Shown here in pieces: positions 24,249-33,604 of a DNA stretch of 64,000 bases. Source of the DNA: UBA6522 sp963664945 (GTDB lineage Bacteria > Pseudomonadota > Gammaproteobacteria > Steroidobacterales > Rariloculaceae); assembly GCA_963664945.1 (NCBI GenBank), contig OY761822.1, positions 4,030,001 to 4,094,000 of the forward strand, given 5' to 3'. The translations under genes and the position numbers were made by a program. The notes beneath the pieces were generated by a model that was given only the letters and a program-made list of their open reading frames with translations, searched no databases and was not told the origin of the DNA. Positions within the stretch are counted from its first letter, which is position 1. Every line of letters starts with the position of its first letter.

Positions 24249-27200
24249 CTAATGTTCGCACGCCCATACACAGCGTTGTATGTTTGTGCTCTCGTTCAGC
24301 ACACATTGCTTCTGGCACGTTTGGACGGGGCCTTCCGCGGTTTTCGACGCCGAAAAGTACCTGGCGCCGCGCGTCGGTATGTCCTGTTCGACCTGCATGC
24401 ATACGACGTTCAATTGCACGAATTCCCCATCGGCCGCCGTGGATACGACCGTGCTCGGTCGAACTGTCCCGGCCGCATCGAACCCGGAAATCATGTATGG
24501 CGAGATATCGGCCTGTGTCTTGAAACCCGTCGCGACACCCGCATCACTCGCGAGTGGCCGAGACGCGTTGTCTCCGACGACGTGAACACTGTGCGCTAAC
24601 AGCCCTGGCGTCAGGGACTTGTAGGCACGATCATTCAGACCCATTGCCAGCGGCACCGAGGCTTTAGTCGTCATCCCATCGGATGGTTCAAGCCGTGGAG
24701 CCGGGGCCGAGGCCGCTATCGATGTCGCCTGCCCGGCGGACACGATCATCATCCGCTGGTTGCCGCCGTCCTTGGGTTCCAGCCAGTCTCCCGGCTGATA
24801 GTCTCCGCCTGTCCCGCTCACCAGCATCACCTGCACGTCGTTCGGGCCGATGCGCGGTGTGCTGATCGCTGCCGCCACTTCCACACCGGAAACGTCTTCG
24901 CCAGATGCTTGCGGCGGATCATCGGGCAAAAAAGATTCGGTCGGAAATTCGCTGAAATCGACCCTATCTCCGGCAAGATCAACTGGGAGGTAACCCACCA
25001 GCGGTATTTCACCTTCCTTATCTCCTGTCACGCCACATTCATAAACTGTGATATTACCAGTTGAGGTGCATTCGTAGGTTATTCTGAGGCCGGACATCTG
25101 GTTCAGGAAAAAATTCCACACAGTCTGGAGTAAAATACCACTAGGCTCATTATCCTCATCCTCAATAAGCCAATCGTATAGTTTGCCAATAAGGTATCCC
25201 GCTAATGGAATGCCGCTGAGGCCGCCGCTAATTGCACCGTTAAGCAATTGTTTCAACGCTGACGTGGTTTGCTCTCTATGAAATTCTCGGATTACACTTC
25301 GCAAAATTTCCGAACTGTTGGCCTGCCGCCCTTCATTGAACTTTAGGTCAATGATTACCCGGTTATCCATCAGCCTCCTAAAGCCAACGGTAACTTCGGT
25401 GTCAACTACATCCGCAATTTGCCCAGCGAGCAAGTCACCTAATGTCTCACCAAAGAAAGATCTCAAATAGCGACTTACCAACAATCTAATGACTGCATAG
25501 TCATTGACGACTGAGGTGTCTCCCACATCATCCGAGTCATTGACCTCGCCCAAGAGTGAGGCGAGTTCTCCGATAGTTTTTGGTGTAAGCCGATGGATTG
25601 CATATTCTAACCCATGCCAAATCGGCGGGATGGGCAGTAGTATAGGCGTGGTAGGTATGATATCCGCATAGCTTACCCCCAACCAGTCGGTGGCGTTGCC
25701 ATTCGCATCCGAGATTGTCGCGCCCACATTGCCCGAAGGCTCGAAGTCAAGGGTAAACACCCAGGTGCTGCCGGTGTTCTCCGCAAAACTAAGGACTCCT
25801 TGGGATGGTCCGGTACTTTCGTACGTGTAGTGGCCGTAACGTTCACTCGTGCTTCCGTTGGGCTCAATGACGAATCTTCTGGCGATACCAATTTCCGGTG
25901 GATTGCCATGATTGCAATTCCCAAAACACAGTCCCGGGATGAAATCATCCCTCCCATACACTAGCGCGTCGAACTCATCCTGATTGCGTGGTGCTCGTTG
26001 AGGTTCGGTTTCGATTTCTGGGTCGAAATCGTCTTCTGTCCTTGGCACCGACCACGGCATTCTGAAACTCCGGTCGAACGGCACGTTCGTATTCACACCC
26101 ATATCGAAACACTCGTCGATGAACGACCCCGCGGTCAGGGAGGAGTACGCGAGCGTCACATCGCAAGAGCCGCGCGACTGGTCATCGAACTCAAGCGTGA
26201 TCCGCCCGGCGTTCGGCGACGTGCGTTCGTAGTTGCAGCCCGCATCCAGTTTGACTCCGTCTGCCGTATGCCGGCACCGTCCCGGGGTAACCAACCGGAA
26301 GTTGCGGTCGTCCGTCCCGATCGGGTGAGGACCGAACCGCTCGACGTGCTCGATGTCGTCCTTGGGCGCCAGGTCGCCTGTCGGAATGCCCGACACCGGC
26401 ACCGACCACCCGCAGTCGCCTTCCGAATTCACGGCGCGGACACGGATCTGGTACGCGATTCCGTTGTCCAGGCTCGCGTACGTCGCCCCCGTGATTGCTT
26501 GCCCGAGGAACGTGCGCCGATCCGTCCAGGGTCCGGTGCCGCCGCGCCTGATCTCGGTCTGGTAACCCAACACGCGCGCGCGTCCCGCTGCGTCCGGCAA
26601 CGCGTTCCAGCGTGCCGTGAGACGCCCATCGGCGCTATTGGACCTCAGCCCGAAGTTGTCCGCCGCGTTGCAGTTCGGACCCAGGTCGAGCAGATCGATG
26701 GTCACGTCGATGAATTCGCGGCTGCCGCCGTCGTCCGCCACCGTGACCTCGACCTCGTAGCGGTTCTTCGTTTCGAAGTCGTACCAAACGTCCTCCGAGG
26801 TGCGGATCTGCCCGGTCTCGGGCACGATCTCGAAGCTCCCGGCGTCGACGCCGCCGATGCTGTATGCCAATGCATCGCCGCCCGCCGCCAAGACCGGCGT
26901 ACCGACGTTGATACCGCCGGGCACGTTTTCAGGGATCGAACGTCTCACGGGACCGCTCTCGGTGAATCCGAGTCCCTGGGCAGCCCCGGTGGTCCCCCCT
27001 TCACCAATCAGCGACCAGGGGCCCGGCGAGCCTGAATCACAGGAAGAAGAGTTCCTTGAGCGGTAACGCGCCTCGTAAACCGTTCCAGGTTGCAGACCGG
27101 TGACCGCAAAACTGACGACGCCCCTCCCCGAATTGGCCGAATCGTTCGTGAAAGTGTCGCACCCGCTGTCCCATGCCCCCTGGGGCGTCTTCCTACGGAC

Positions 27201-30200
27201 CTGAAAATCGAACGCCTTGGTCTCTCCCGCGTCAAAGGACTCACCAAAGCCAAACCTCATTGACGTGTCGGTGCCGCTGTCGCGCACCACTTGTGGGGCG
27301 GGAGGAACATCGCTTGCAGTAATCGTCCATGAACCCCGCCCCTGGATTTCCGAGGCACACGTATAACTCAATGTGCCCGTGGTTTCCGTATCAAACGAGA
27401 GCAGGAATGTGCAACTGCCTCCGTACTGCGTACTGTCGTCGTACGTATGGGTCAATGTGCCCGTGTTGGAACCCGTGCTCGAGTAACTGTAACTGCCCGC
27501 ACGACTGCCGGATTCGAGGAAGCGCCCGGCCGACGGGAAATCGATGTAGTAGCCTGTCCCGTGGAAGCGGTTCCCAACCACGCGGTTGTTGAAGTCTTGC
27601 GTATCCGCCGGCGCAAGCGATTCCGGATCATCCTCCGGCCCGCCGATAACAGTACCCTGAGTGACGGTTCCGTTCTCGATCATGCACCCGCCGGTCGACG
27701 TGCACGTGTATCTCGTTCCGTCGCTCAGCTCGATGTATCCGCCGTTACGCAGGGTGATCGTCGTTCCGGCTCCACTGCCCGAAACGCTTCCTCCCGATGT
27801 CACTGCCGGAAAGAAATTTCCGGACGTGGGAACGCCCGGCAGTGCGTCGTTCACCCCATAGGTGGTCTCGACGGCCTCACCGGTGCCGCCGTCGCCGCCA
27901 CCTCCCGTTTCGCCGCTGGATACGGCCACGCGCACGCCTGTCGAGCAGTTGTTGCCCGTGTCGGATTCGCCCGTGACCGAATCCACGCAGGCGCCGTAGT
28001 AGTAGGTGCCCGCACTCGAGGGAGCGGTCAGGGAAATGGACTGTGCGCTCGTGCCCGACGCCGACAGGCCGGTCACGCTGTCCGTGCCGACCTGTGTGCC
28101 GCTCCGGGAGATCGTCGCGTTCGTGGAGCGATAGTAACGTAGCGTCGTTGAACCCGACTCGCGGTCGCCACGGTTGCGAACCGTCGCGCTGAGCGTGAAG
28201 GACGCACCGGCGCTCGGGCTGCTGTTGCTGACCGAGGCGGACTCAACCGTCAGATCGGGTGCGCCTGTCCCGCCGCCGCTTTCCTCGCCCGCTTCATTCG
28301 CTGGATTGGCGCGGTCGATATCCGAGCACCCCCCGCTGTTGCAGGCCACGACCCAGTAGTAGTTGCGGTCGTCGTCCGGGCTGCGGTGGGTGTAGCTGGT
28401 TCCGGTCACTTGGTCGGCCAGCTCCTCGCACGAGATCAATCTGCCGAAACTGATTCGACATCCCGAACCGAAGAAATCGTCGTAGTAAATCTTGTAGTAA
28501 TCCGCGCCCTGTACGGCATCCCAACTGACCACTATCGTCGTGCCGTCCCGAGCATAACGGACGTTGGTGGGCGAGCTCGGCCTGGTATCGACGAAGTCAG
28601 CCGGATTGGCGCGGTCGATTTCTGAGCACCCCCCGCTGTTGCAGGCCACGACCCAGTAGTAGTTGCGGTCGTCGTCCGGGCTTCGGTGGGCGTAGCTGGT
28701 TCCGGTCACTTGGTCGGCCAGCTCCTCGCACGAGATCAATCTGCCGAAACTGATTCGACATCCCGAACCGAAGAAATCGTCGTAGTAAATCTTGTAGTAG
28801 TCCGCGCCCTGTACGGCATCCCAACTGACCACCGTCGTCGAGACGTCCCGAACATACCGGACGTTGGTGGGGGACGCTGGAACGTCCGTGTCGTCCGTCC
28901 CGCCGCCGGCCGCGCTTTCCACTGTGATGGCGAAGGTGAGCGAATCGGTGTCGCCATCGGTGTCCCGGACCCGGTAGATCATGTCGTACGTGCCGGCCGT
29001 GGTGGGCGTGCCGGTCAGGTGACGCACGCTGGCGGTGGCGTTGAAGCTCAGCCCCGGAACGGTCGGCGTGAGGCTGTACGTCAGCGGACCGTCGCCCCCG
29101 CTCGCATCGGGCAGCGTCAACGCGGCGATCTCCGTGCCGACCGTGTACGTCTGGTTACCCGGCCCGGCATCCATAGCGAAGCTCGGCGAGGTGCCGGTTC
29201 CGGTTCCCCCTGTACCGGTGCCGCCGTTCATCGGCGCCTCGGTGCTGCCGGCGATCCGATCGATCCGCCACACGCCGTCGCCCTGATGAGAGGCTTCGAA
29301 GTCATAGACCCGACCGTTGATCGTCGAGTTGTTGATCCGGATCCGGATACCGGCCAGGAAGGTCAGGAATTGGCCCCGACCGCGTACGCTGACGCTGAAC
29401 TGGTCCGTCGTCCCGGGATACGTACAGCTCTGGCCCGAGCTCAACGTCATGCCCACCTGGCACACGCCCAGGGAACCTCCCGTGGCCGTACCGGCGCTCA
29501 CCGTGATGGTGAAACCGAGCGTGTCGGTGTCGCCGTCCTCGTCCGTCACCGTGTACGTCATGACATGGGTGCCCGCCGTGGACGGGGTGCCGCTGAGCTG
29601 ACGCGTGGTGGCGTTGAAGGTGAGACCCGGCACGCTGGGCGAGAGGCTGTAGGTCAGGTCGCCGTCGCCACCGGTGGCCATCGGCAGCGTCAGCGTGTCG
29701 ATGGCCGTTCCGACCGTGTAGCTCTGGTCACCCGGATTGCTTGCGGTGCGGAAACTGGGGAATCGATCCACTTCGCCTGCATCCGCCGCACGCCCGGTGA
29801 CGGCGCCCGCGGTGACGGTCCCATTCACAATCGAGCATCCGTCCACCGATGCGCAGGTGTAGCGCGTGCCGTCGTTCAACTCGATGTAGCCCCCGTTGTT
29901 CAACGCGACGGTCGTGCCGCTGGCCGTGGCTGAGACGCTTCCGCCGGACGTCACCGCCGGAATAAAGAATCCGGACGTGGGCACCCCGGGCAGCGTGTCG
30001 TCCACCCCGTAGGTTGTGTCGGCGCCATCGCCCGGCTCGCCGGTACCCCTGTCCGGTGCCATGTCCTCGGAACCTCTGGCCCACCAATTGCCGCCACCAA
30101 CAAGCGGGCCGTCAGCGCACTCGACAGAAAACCAGCCCCCGGTCCCCGTGACGAAGTGCATATTGAACCGGCACCTGTCACCGTCCTCGTATACGACCGC

Positions 30201-31172
30201 CAGGTAGCCGGCGTCGGGCCCGATCGATTCATACTCGTGGCTGACGGTGGAGCTCAAGTGTCCCGTCTCGCTCAAGCCAAACGTAAATCCGCTGCCGTCG
30301 CTTTCCGTTGCGAATCCAAAGTTATTTCCGGCGAAGCGCTCGTTAAACGCGGCCAGATTGGCCGGGGCCGTTCCCGCCACAGCGGTCGTGGAAAGGTTGT
30401 TCCAGTACCCGGCTGCGGAGGCAACGATGTTCACCACCTCAAGCGGCCGATCCGACGACACCGTCAGCCGCCACTTGCCGGTACCGGCGCCGAGCCGGCC
30501 CGTCAGGTCCGTATCCCCGGCCTCAAGCTGCTGCGCCGTCAGTGTCTTCGCACCGCCGGCCGCCAGCGTCAGCGTCACGTCGCCTCCGCTGGCCGCCGCA
30601 CCGCTGTCGTCGCGCCCGCCGATCATGACTGCGGCCGCCGCATCGCCCGGGTTGATCAGCCTCAATCGGCTCAACTGGGTCATTTCAGTGGAAGGATTGA
30701 AGACCGGTACGTTGTAGGTGTAGCCGCCCGAACTCTCCGACGCTTCAGCACGTACCGTGTCGTGCATCGCGCTCAACGTCCCGTCAGGAGCGCGCACGTA
30801 GGCGGAGGGCTCGATCGGGATATCCGCGTCGAGCACTAGGCGAAAATGCCCGTCACCGATCCCCAGGTCGTTGGACAAGCCCTTCGCCGCATTGCCCTCG
30901 CTTAAGTCGGAGGGATCGAACTCGACTACCCCCCAGGCGTTCAGCGAAAAGGTTGCACTGGAAGAACGAAACCCAGTGTCGTCAATGGCCGTGATCTCCA
31001 CGGTCCCGGACTCGCCCGTGGGGTTGACAACCCGCAGGCTGCCCTGCGCGGCATTGGACGTGAACGCCGACACGAACAACGGCACCGTGTAGTGTTCGGC
31101 CACAGTTGCTGCACTGCACAACCACAGGGCGAGTGCGCCCAAGCGCCAACGTTGTCTACCCCGTTCATCCAT
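24249..31172 (-). CDS. Giant secreted multidomain protein (Ig-like, FN3, CARDB, cadherin-like)
   Basis: About 2,307 residues. ATG 31172 gives a good signal peptide (MDERGRQRWRLGALALWLCS then AATVAEH). Modules in order: a repeated N-terminal region with VPVFNPS/LRLINPG-type segments; a C-G-T-containing repeat with GVDDTLPGVPTSGFFIPAVT that recurs as GVNDALPGVPTSGNFFPAVT; two putative Ig (He_PIG) domains (about 489-565 and 679-760: YTVGTAIDTLTLP, YTVGTEIAALTLP); two nearly identical FN3-like domains (about 776-966); CARDB (about 976-1090); a cadherin-like domain (about 1406-1499: TGQIRTSEDVWYDFETKNRY); and a further FN3 (about 1500-1600). A C-terminal part around 1836-2056 is coded by visibly lower-GC DNA and ends in a Cys-containing tail (CQKQCVLNESTNIQRCVWAC). 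Probably a surface or adhesin-like protein. Confidence 0.88.
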   Translation of the reverse strand: MDERGRQRWRLGALALWLCSAATVAEHYTVPLFVSAFTSNAAQGSLRVVNPTGESGTVEITAIDDTGFRSSSATFSLNAWGVVEFDPSDLSEGNAAKGLSNDLGIGDGHFRLVLDADIPIEPSAYVRAPDGTLSAMHDTVRAEASESSGGYTYNVPVFNPSTEMTQLSRLRLINPGDAAAAVMIGGRDDSGAAASGGDVTLTLAAGGAKTLTAQQLEAGDTDLTGRLGAGTGKWRLTVSSDRPLEVVNIVASAAGYWNNLSTTAVAGTAPANLAAFNERFAGNNFGFATESDGSGFTFGLSETGHLSSTVSHEYESIGPDAGYLAVVYEDGDRCRFNMHFVTGTGGWFSVECADGPLVGGGNWWARGSEDMAPDRGTGEPGDGADTTYGVDDTLPGVPTSGFFIPAVTSGGSVSATASGTTVALNNGGYIELNDGTRYTCASVDGCSIVNGTVTAGAVTGRAADAGEVDRFPSFRTASNPGDQSYTVGTAIDTLTLPMATGGDGDLTYSLSPSVPGLTFNATTRQLSGTPSTAGTHVMTYTVTDEDGDTDTLGFTITVSAGTATGGSLGVCQVGMTLSSGQSCTYPGTTDQFSVSVRGRGQFLTFLAGIRIRINNSTINGRVYDFEASHQGDGVWRIDRIAGSTEAPMNGGTGTGGTGTGTSPSFAMDAGPGNQTYTVGTEIAALTLPDASGGDGPLTYSLTPTVPGLSFNATASVRHLTGTPTTAGTYDMIYRVRDTDGDTDSLTFAITVESAAGGGTDDTDVPASPTNVRYVRDVSTTVVSWDAVQGADYYKIYYDDFFGSGCRISFGRLISCEELADQVTGTSYAHRSPDDDRNYYWVVACNSGGCSEIDRANPADFVDTRPSSPTNVRYARDGTTIVVSWDAVQGADYYKIYYDDFFGSGCRISFGRLISCEELADQVTGTSYTHRSPDDDRNYYWVVACNSGGCSDIDRANPANEAGEESGGGTGAPDLTVESASVSNSSPSAGASFTLSATVRNRGDRESGSTTLRYYRSTNATISRSGTQVGTDSVTGLSASGTSAQSISLTAPSSAGTYYYGACVDSVTGESDTGNNCSTGVRVAVSSGETGGGGDGGTGEAVETTYGVNDALPGVPTSGNFFPAVTSGGSVSGSGAGTTITLRNGGYIELSDGTRYTCTSTGGCMIENGTVTQGTVIGGPEDDPESLAPADTQDFNNRVVGNRFHGTGYYIDFPSAGRFLESGSRAGSYSYSSTGSNTGTLTHTYDDSTQYGGSCTFLLSFDTETTGTLSYTCASEIQGRGSWTITASDVPPAPQVVRDSGTDTSMRFGFGESFDAGETKAFDFQVRRKTPQGAWDSGCDTFTNDSANSGRGVVSFAVTGLQPGTVYEARYRSRNSSSCDSGSPGPWSLIGEGGTTGAAQGLGFTESGPVRRSIPENVPGGINVGTPVLAAGGDALAYSIGGVDAGSFEIVPETGQIRTSEDVWYDFETKNRYEVEVTVADDGGSREFIDVTIDLLDLGPNCNAADNFGLRSNSADGRLTARWNALPDAAGRARVLGYQTEIRRGGTGPWTDRRTFLGQAITGATYASLDNGIAYQIRVRAVNSEGDCGWSVPVSGIPTGDLAPKDDIEHVERFGPHPIGTDDRNFRLVTPGRCRHTADGVKLDAGCNYERTSPNAGRITLEFDDQSRGSCDVTLAYSSLTAGSFIDECFDMGVNTNVPFDRSFRMPWSVPRTEDDFDPEIETEPQRAPRNQDEFDALVYGRDDFIPGLCFGNCNHGNPPEIGIARRFVIEPNGSTSERYGHYTYESTGPSQGVLSFAENTGSTWVFTLDFEPSGNVGATISDANGNATDWLGVSYADIIPTTPILLPIPPIWHGLEYAIHRLTPKTIGELASLLGEVNDSDDVGDTSVVNDYAVIRLLVSRYLRSFFGETLGDLLAGQIADVVDTEVTVGFRRLMDNRVIIDLKFNEGRQANSSEILRSVIREFHREQTTSALKQLLNGAISGGLSGIPLAGYLIGKLYDWLIEDEDNEPSGILLQTVWNFFLNQMSGLRITYECTSTGNITVYECGVTGDKEGEIPLVGYLPVDLAGDRVDFSEFPTESFLPDDPPQASGEDVSGVEVAAAISTPRIGPNDVQVMLVSGTGGDYQPGDWLEPKDGGNQRMMIVSAGQATSIAASAPAPRLEPSDGMTTKASVPLAMGLNDRAYKSLTPGLLAHSVHVVGDNASRPLASDAGVATGFKTQADISPYMISGFDAAGTVRPSTVVSTAADGEFVQLNVVCMQVEQDIPTRGARYFSASKTAEGPVQTCQKQCVLNESTNIQRCVWACEH
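28301..28900 (-). repeat. 300-bp tandem duplication inside the giant protein
   Basis: Two successive copies of about 300 bp (28301-28600 and 28601-28900) are almost identical, including CTGCCGAAACTGATTCGACA at 28441 and 28741. They encode two FN3-like domains (marker WDAVQGADYYKIYYDDFFGS). The near identity indicates a recent duplication. Confidence 0.92.
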
Positions 31173-31183
31173 GATCGTGCGGC

Positions 31184-31517
31184 TCACGCGGTGTCGTGCC
31201 GCAACCGTTGCGCATCGGTATTAGTGTCCGGCGCGCCCCAAACGGCGCAACCCCGGCCATCGCCGTACACGCACGCGGCCCGGTACGCGGCGTCCCCTGG
31301 CGGCCGCTCATCCATTTCTTCACCGACCAATTCGATCCGCTCCGGTGTTGCCAATGTAGACAGCGTACCAAACGCTTGCGTCCGACAAAATTGAAAATCC
31401 CTCGCGCTTTTCCGCCCTTCGGGGGCTTCATCCAATACTTACGGTTCTTGTCGCAAAGGTGCGTATCAAGATAGCGGAGCAATTCCTCAGTGTCTGTCCA
31501 ACCGTAAGCGGGGCGCC
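31184..31517 (-). pseudogene. Gene remnant cut by the ISAs1-type element
   Basis: The minus strand from the left edge of the insertion is open and coding-like: WTDTEELLRYLDTHLCDKNR, then KYWMKPPKGGKARGIFNFVG. A second frame continues with RIELVGEEMDERPPGDAAYR. The 5' part is missing at the insertion (31518). It is not related to the TonB receptor on the other side of the element. Not identified; whether one frameshifted gene or two fragments is unclear. Confidence 0.4.
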
Positions 31518-33604
31518 CAGGGCTATTTCACGCTAGCCGGAAGTCGGTGATTTGAGGGGTTGGTCTCGGGGGTCTGGCTTTTCGGCGTTGTTTGGTGTAC
31601 AACGCGCTGCATGTCGGCGGAATTCGACAAGGCGGCGGTGGTGGTCGGGGAGGTTGAGGTGCGTCCGGTCCGCGCGGAGGAGCGGCGGCGCTGGGATGCG
31701 CTGATGGAGGAGCACCACTACTTGGGTTTTCGGCAGTTCGCGGGGCGTGGTCTGCGCCATGTTGCGGAGTGGCGCGGGCACTGGCTGGCGCTTTTGGGCT
31801 GGCAGTCGGGGGCGTTCAAGTGCGCGCCGCGGGACCGCTGGCTGGGCTGGCACCGGTCGGTGCAGTTCCGGCGCCTGCACCTGATCGGGAACAACACGCG
31901 GTTTTTGGTGCTGCCGGCGGCGTCGGGGGTGCCCAACCTGGCGTCGCGGGCGCTGTCGCGGAGCGTGCGGCGGCTGAGCGGTGACTGGGCGGCGCTGCAC
32001 GGGCATCCGCTGGAGTTGGCCGAGACGTTCGTGGACCCGGCGCGGTTTCGGGGCACGTGCTACGACGCGTCGAACTGGACGCGGGTGGGCCGCACGAAGG
32101 GCTTCGCGCGCCACAACGGCTCGTACACGGACCCGCACCGGGCGCCGAAGGAGATGTACGTGCGGGTGTTGCGTCGGGATGCGCGGCGGCGGCTCGCGGA
32201 CCCGGCGGACCGCCCGGAGTGGTCGTGTCGGGCGGTGCCGGTGCGCTACACGCGCGCGGAGTTGCGTTCGCTGCGCGACCTGTTCGCGGAGGTGCCGGAC
32301 GCGCGCCGCGGGCAGGGCCGCAAGCACCGCCTCGCGACGGTGCTGGCGATCTGCGCGCTGGCGCGGCTCGCCGGGCAGCACGGCCCGGCGGCGACTGAGC
32401 GCTTCGCGAGGAACCTGGAGCAGAAGGAACTGCGCGCGCTGCACGCTTGGCGCGACCCGGCGGCGGGGCGCTGGGTCGCGCCGTCGGACTCGACCGTCTG
32501 CCGGGTGCTGATGAACACCGACCCGGACGCGTTGCAGGAGGTGCTGTCGCGGTGGGCGGCGCCGCGCCTCGCGGCGGCGGACGACCCTCAGGTGCTGGCC
32601 GCCGACGGCAAGCGCATCCGCGGCGCCAACCGGCACACCGACGACGCGACGTACTTCGAGACGGTGACGCTGGTTACCCACGCCGGGCGCCCCGTCGCGA
32701 GCCGCTGCTGCCGCGACGACGGCGGCGAGATCGCGGCCCTGTGTGCGCTGCTCGAGGATGTCGACCTGCGCGGCTGCGTACTCACCCTGGACGCCCTGCA
32801 CGCCACCCGCGACACCGCACGGACCATCGTCGAGACGCACGGCGCGGACTACGTGCTGTCGGTCAAGGCGAACTGCCCCGACACCTTCGCCCAACTCACG
32901 GCGATCGACTGGGACGGCAACGACGTGCGCCACCACGCCGACGAACCCGCGAAGGCGCACGGGCGCATCGAGGCGCGCCGCATCGCCGCGCGCGACCTGC
33001 CGCCGAAGACGCTCGGACCCTTCCCCGGCGCCCGCCAGGCGTTCCGCGTCGTGCGCGAGCGCACCGACGCCAAGACCGGTGCAACCTCGGCCGAGACCGC
33101 CTACGGCATCACCACGGTGCCCGCCGAACGCGCCGCTCCGGCGCGGCTGCTGGCCTGGAACCGCGGCCATTGGCAGGTCGAGAACGCCAACCACTACCGC
33201 CGCGACGCCACCATGGGCGAGGACGCCAGCCGCGTCCGCAAGGGCCACGCACCCGCCAACAACGCCATCTTGAACAACATCGCGCTCGCCGTCGTGTTCC
33301 ACCGCGGCTTCCGCTACCTGCCCGAGGCGAACCTCCACTTCATGATGCGCCGCGCAGACGCGCTCGACGCCATCCTGTCCCCGCACTGAGACACCCGGCC
33401 CCGCCGCCGCAAACCGCGCCCCCCCGCAAACGTCGCCGGCGACCCCTCTCCGCGCCGCGTTCCCGGACCCGCTTCCCCACCCACCCGGTGACGAATACGC
33501 CGCGCTCCATACACCAGCCCGGAACCCTCCGCACGCCTTGGCCCCCAAGCGGCCCGCGGAACGTCGCTTAGCCCGGCGTCGATCCGTAGCGTGAAATCAC
33601 CCTG
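31518..33604 (+). mobile_element. ISAs1-family insertion element with DruA-fused transposase
   Basis: The ends are imperfect inverted repeats: 31518-31535 reads CAGGGCTATTTCACGCTA, and 33587-33604 read in reverse is CAGGGTGATTTCACGCTA (16 of 18 identical). CAGGG ends are typical of ISAs1. Total length 2,087 bp, longer than an ordinary ISAs1 element because of the added DruA-like domain. I see no matching target duplication. The sequence to the right is a TonB receptor cut after its GTLAD codons, while the left flank is unrelated, so insertion was followed by deletion or rearrangement. Confidence 0.88.
31611..33389 (+). CDS. DruA-like (DUF4338) domain fused to an ISAs1-family transposase
   Basis: 592 residues from ATG 31611. 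Residues about 15-195 are a DUF4338 domain: EEHHYLGFRQFAGRGLRHVA, LLGWQSGAFKCAPRDRWLGW, NNTRFLVLPAASGVPNLASR, ETFVDPARFRGTCYDASNW and VGRTKGFAR, matching the stand-alone DruA-like protein at 7389-8270 motif by motif. From about residue 215 it is an ISAs1 (H-repeat) transposase: LRDLFAEVPDARRGQGRKHR, LATVLAICALARL, DSTVCRVL, LAADGKRIRGANR, FETVTLVTHAG, LTLDALHATRDTARTI, YVLSVKANCPDTF, NRGHWQVENANHYRRDATMG and the final NNAILNNIALAVVFHRG. The two parts are in one uninterrupted frame. Confidence 0.92.
   Translation: MSAEFDKAAVVVGEVEVRPVRAEERRRWDALMEEHHYLGFRQFAGRGLRHVAEWRGHWLALLGWQSGAFKCAPRDRWLGWHRSVQFRRLHLIGNNTRFLVLPAASGVPNLASRALSRSVRRLSGDWAALHGHPLELAETFVDPARFRGTCYDASNWTRVGRTKGFARHNGSYTDPHRAPKEMYVRVLRRDARRRLADPADRPEWSCRAVPVRYTRAELRSLRDLFAEVPDARRGQGRKHRLATVLAICALARLAGQHGPAATERFARNLEQKELRALHAWRDPAAGRWVAPSDSTVCRVLMNTDPDALQEVLSRWAAPRLAAADDPQVLAADGKRIRGANRHTDDATYFETVTLVTHAGRPVASRCCRDDGGEIAALCALLEDVDLRGCVLTLDALHATRDTARTIVETHGADYVLSVKANCPDTFAQLTAIDWDGNDVRHHADEPAKAHGRIEARRIAARDLPPKTLGPFPGARQAFRVVRERTDAKTGATSAETAYGITTVPAERAAPARLLAWNRGHWQVENANHYRRDATMGEDASRVRKGHAPANNAILNNIALAVVFHRGFRYLPEANLHFMMRRADALDAILSPH

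Noticed and set aside
26000..30840. Plus-strand open frames opposite the giant secreted protein
   Set aside because: They are antisense shadows with low complexity and no domain; the minus strand shows ordered Ig/FN3/cadherin modules.
31560..33548. Long open frames antisense to the ISAs1-type transposase
   Set aside because: High-GC DNA gives long shadow frames; the plus-strand protein has clear DruA-like and ISAs1 domains.
33314..33604. C-terminal 97 residues of the truncated receptor as real receptor sequence
   Set aside because: They are read from the ISAs1-type element, antisense to its transposase, and do not resemble the barrel end of the paralogues.
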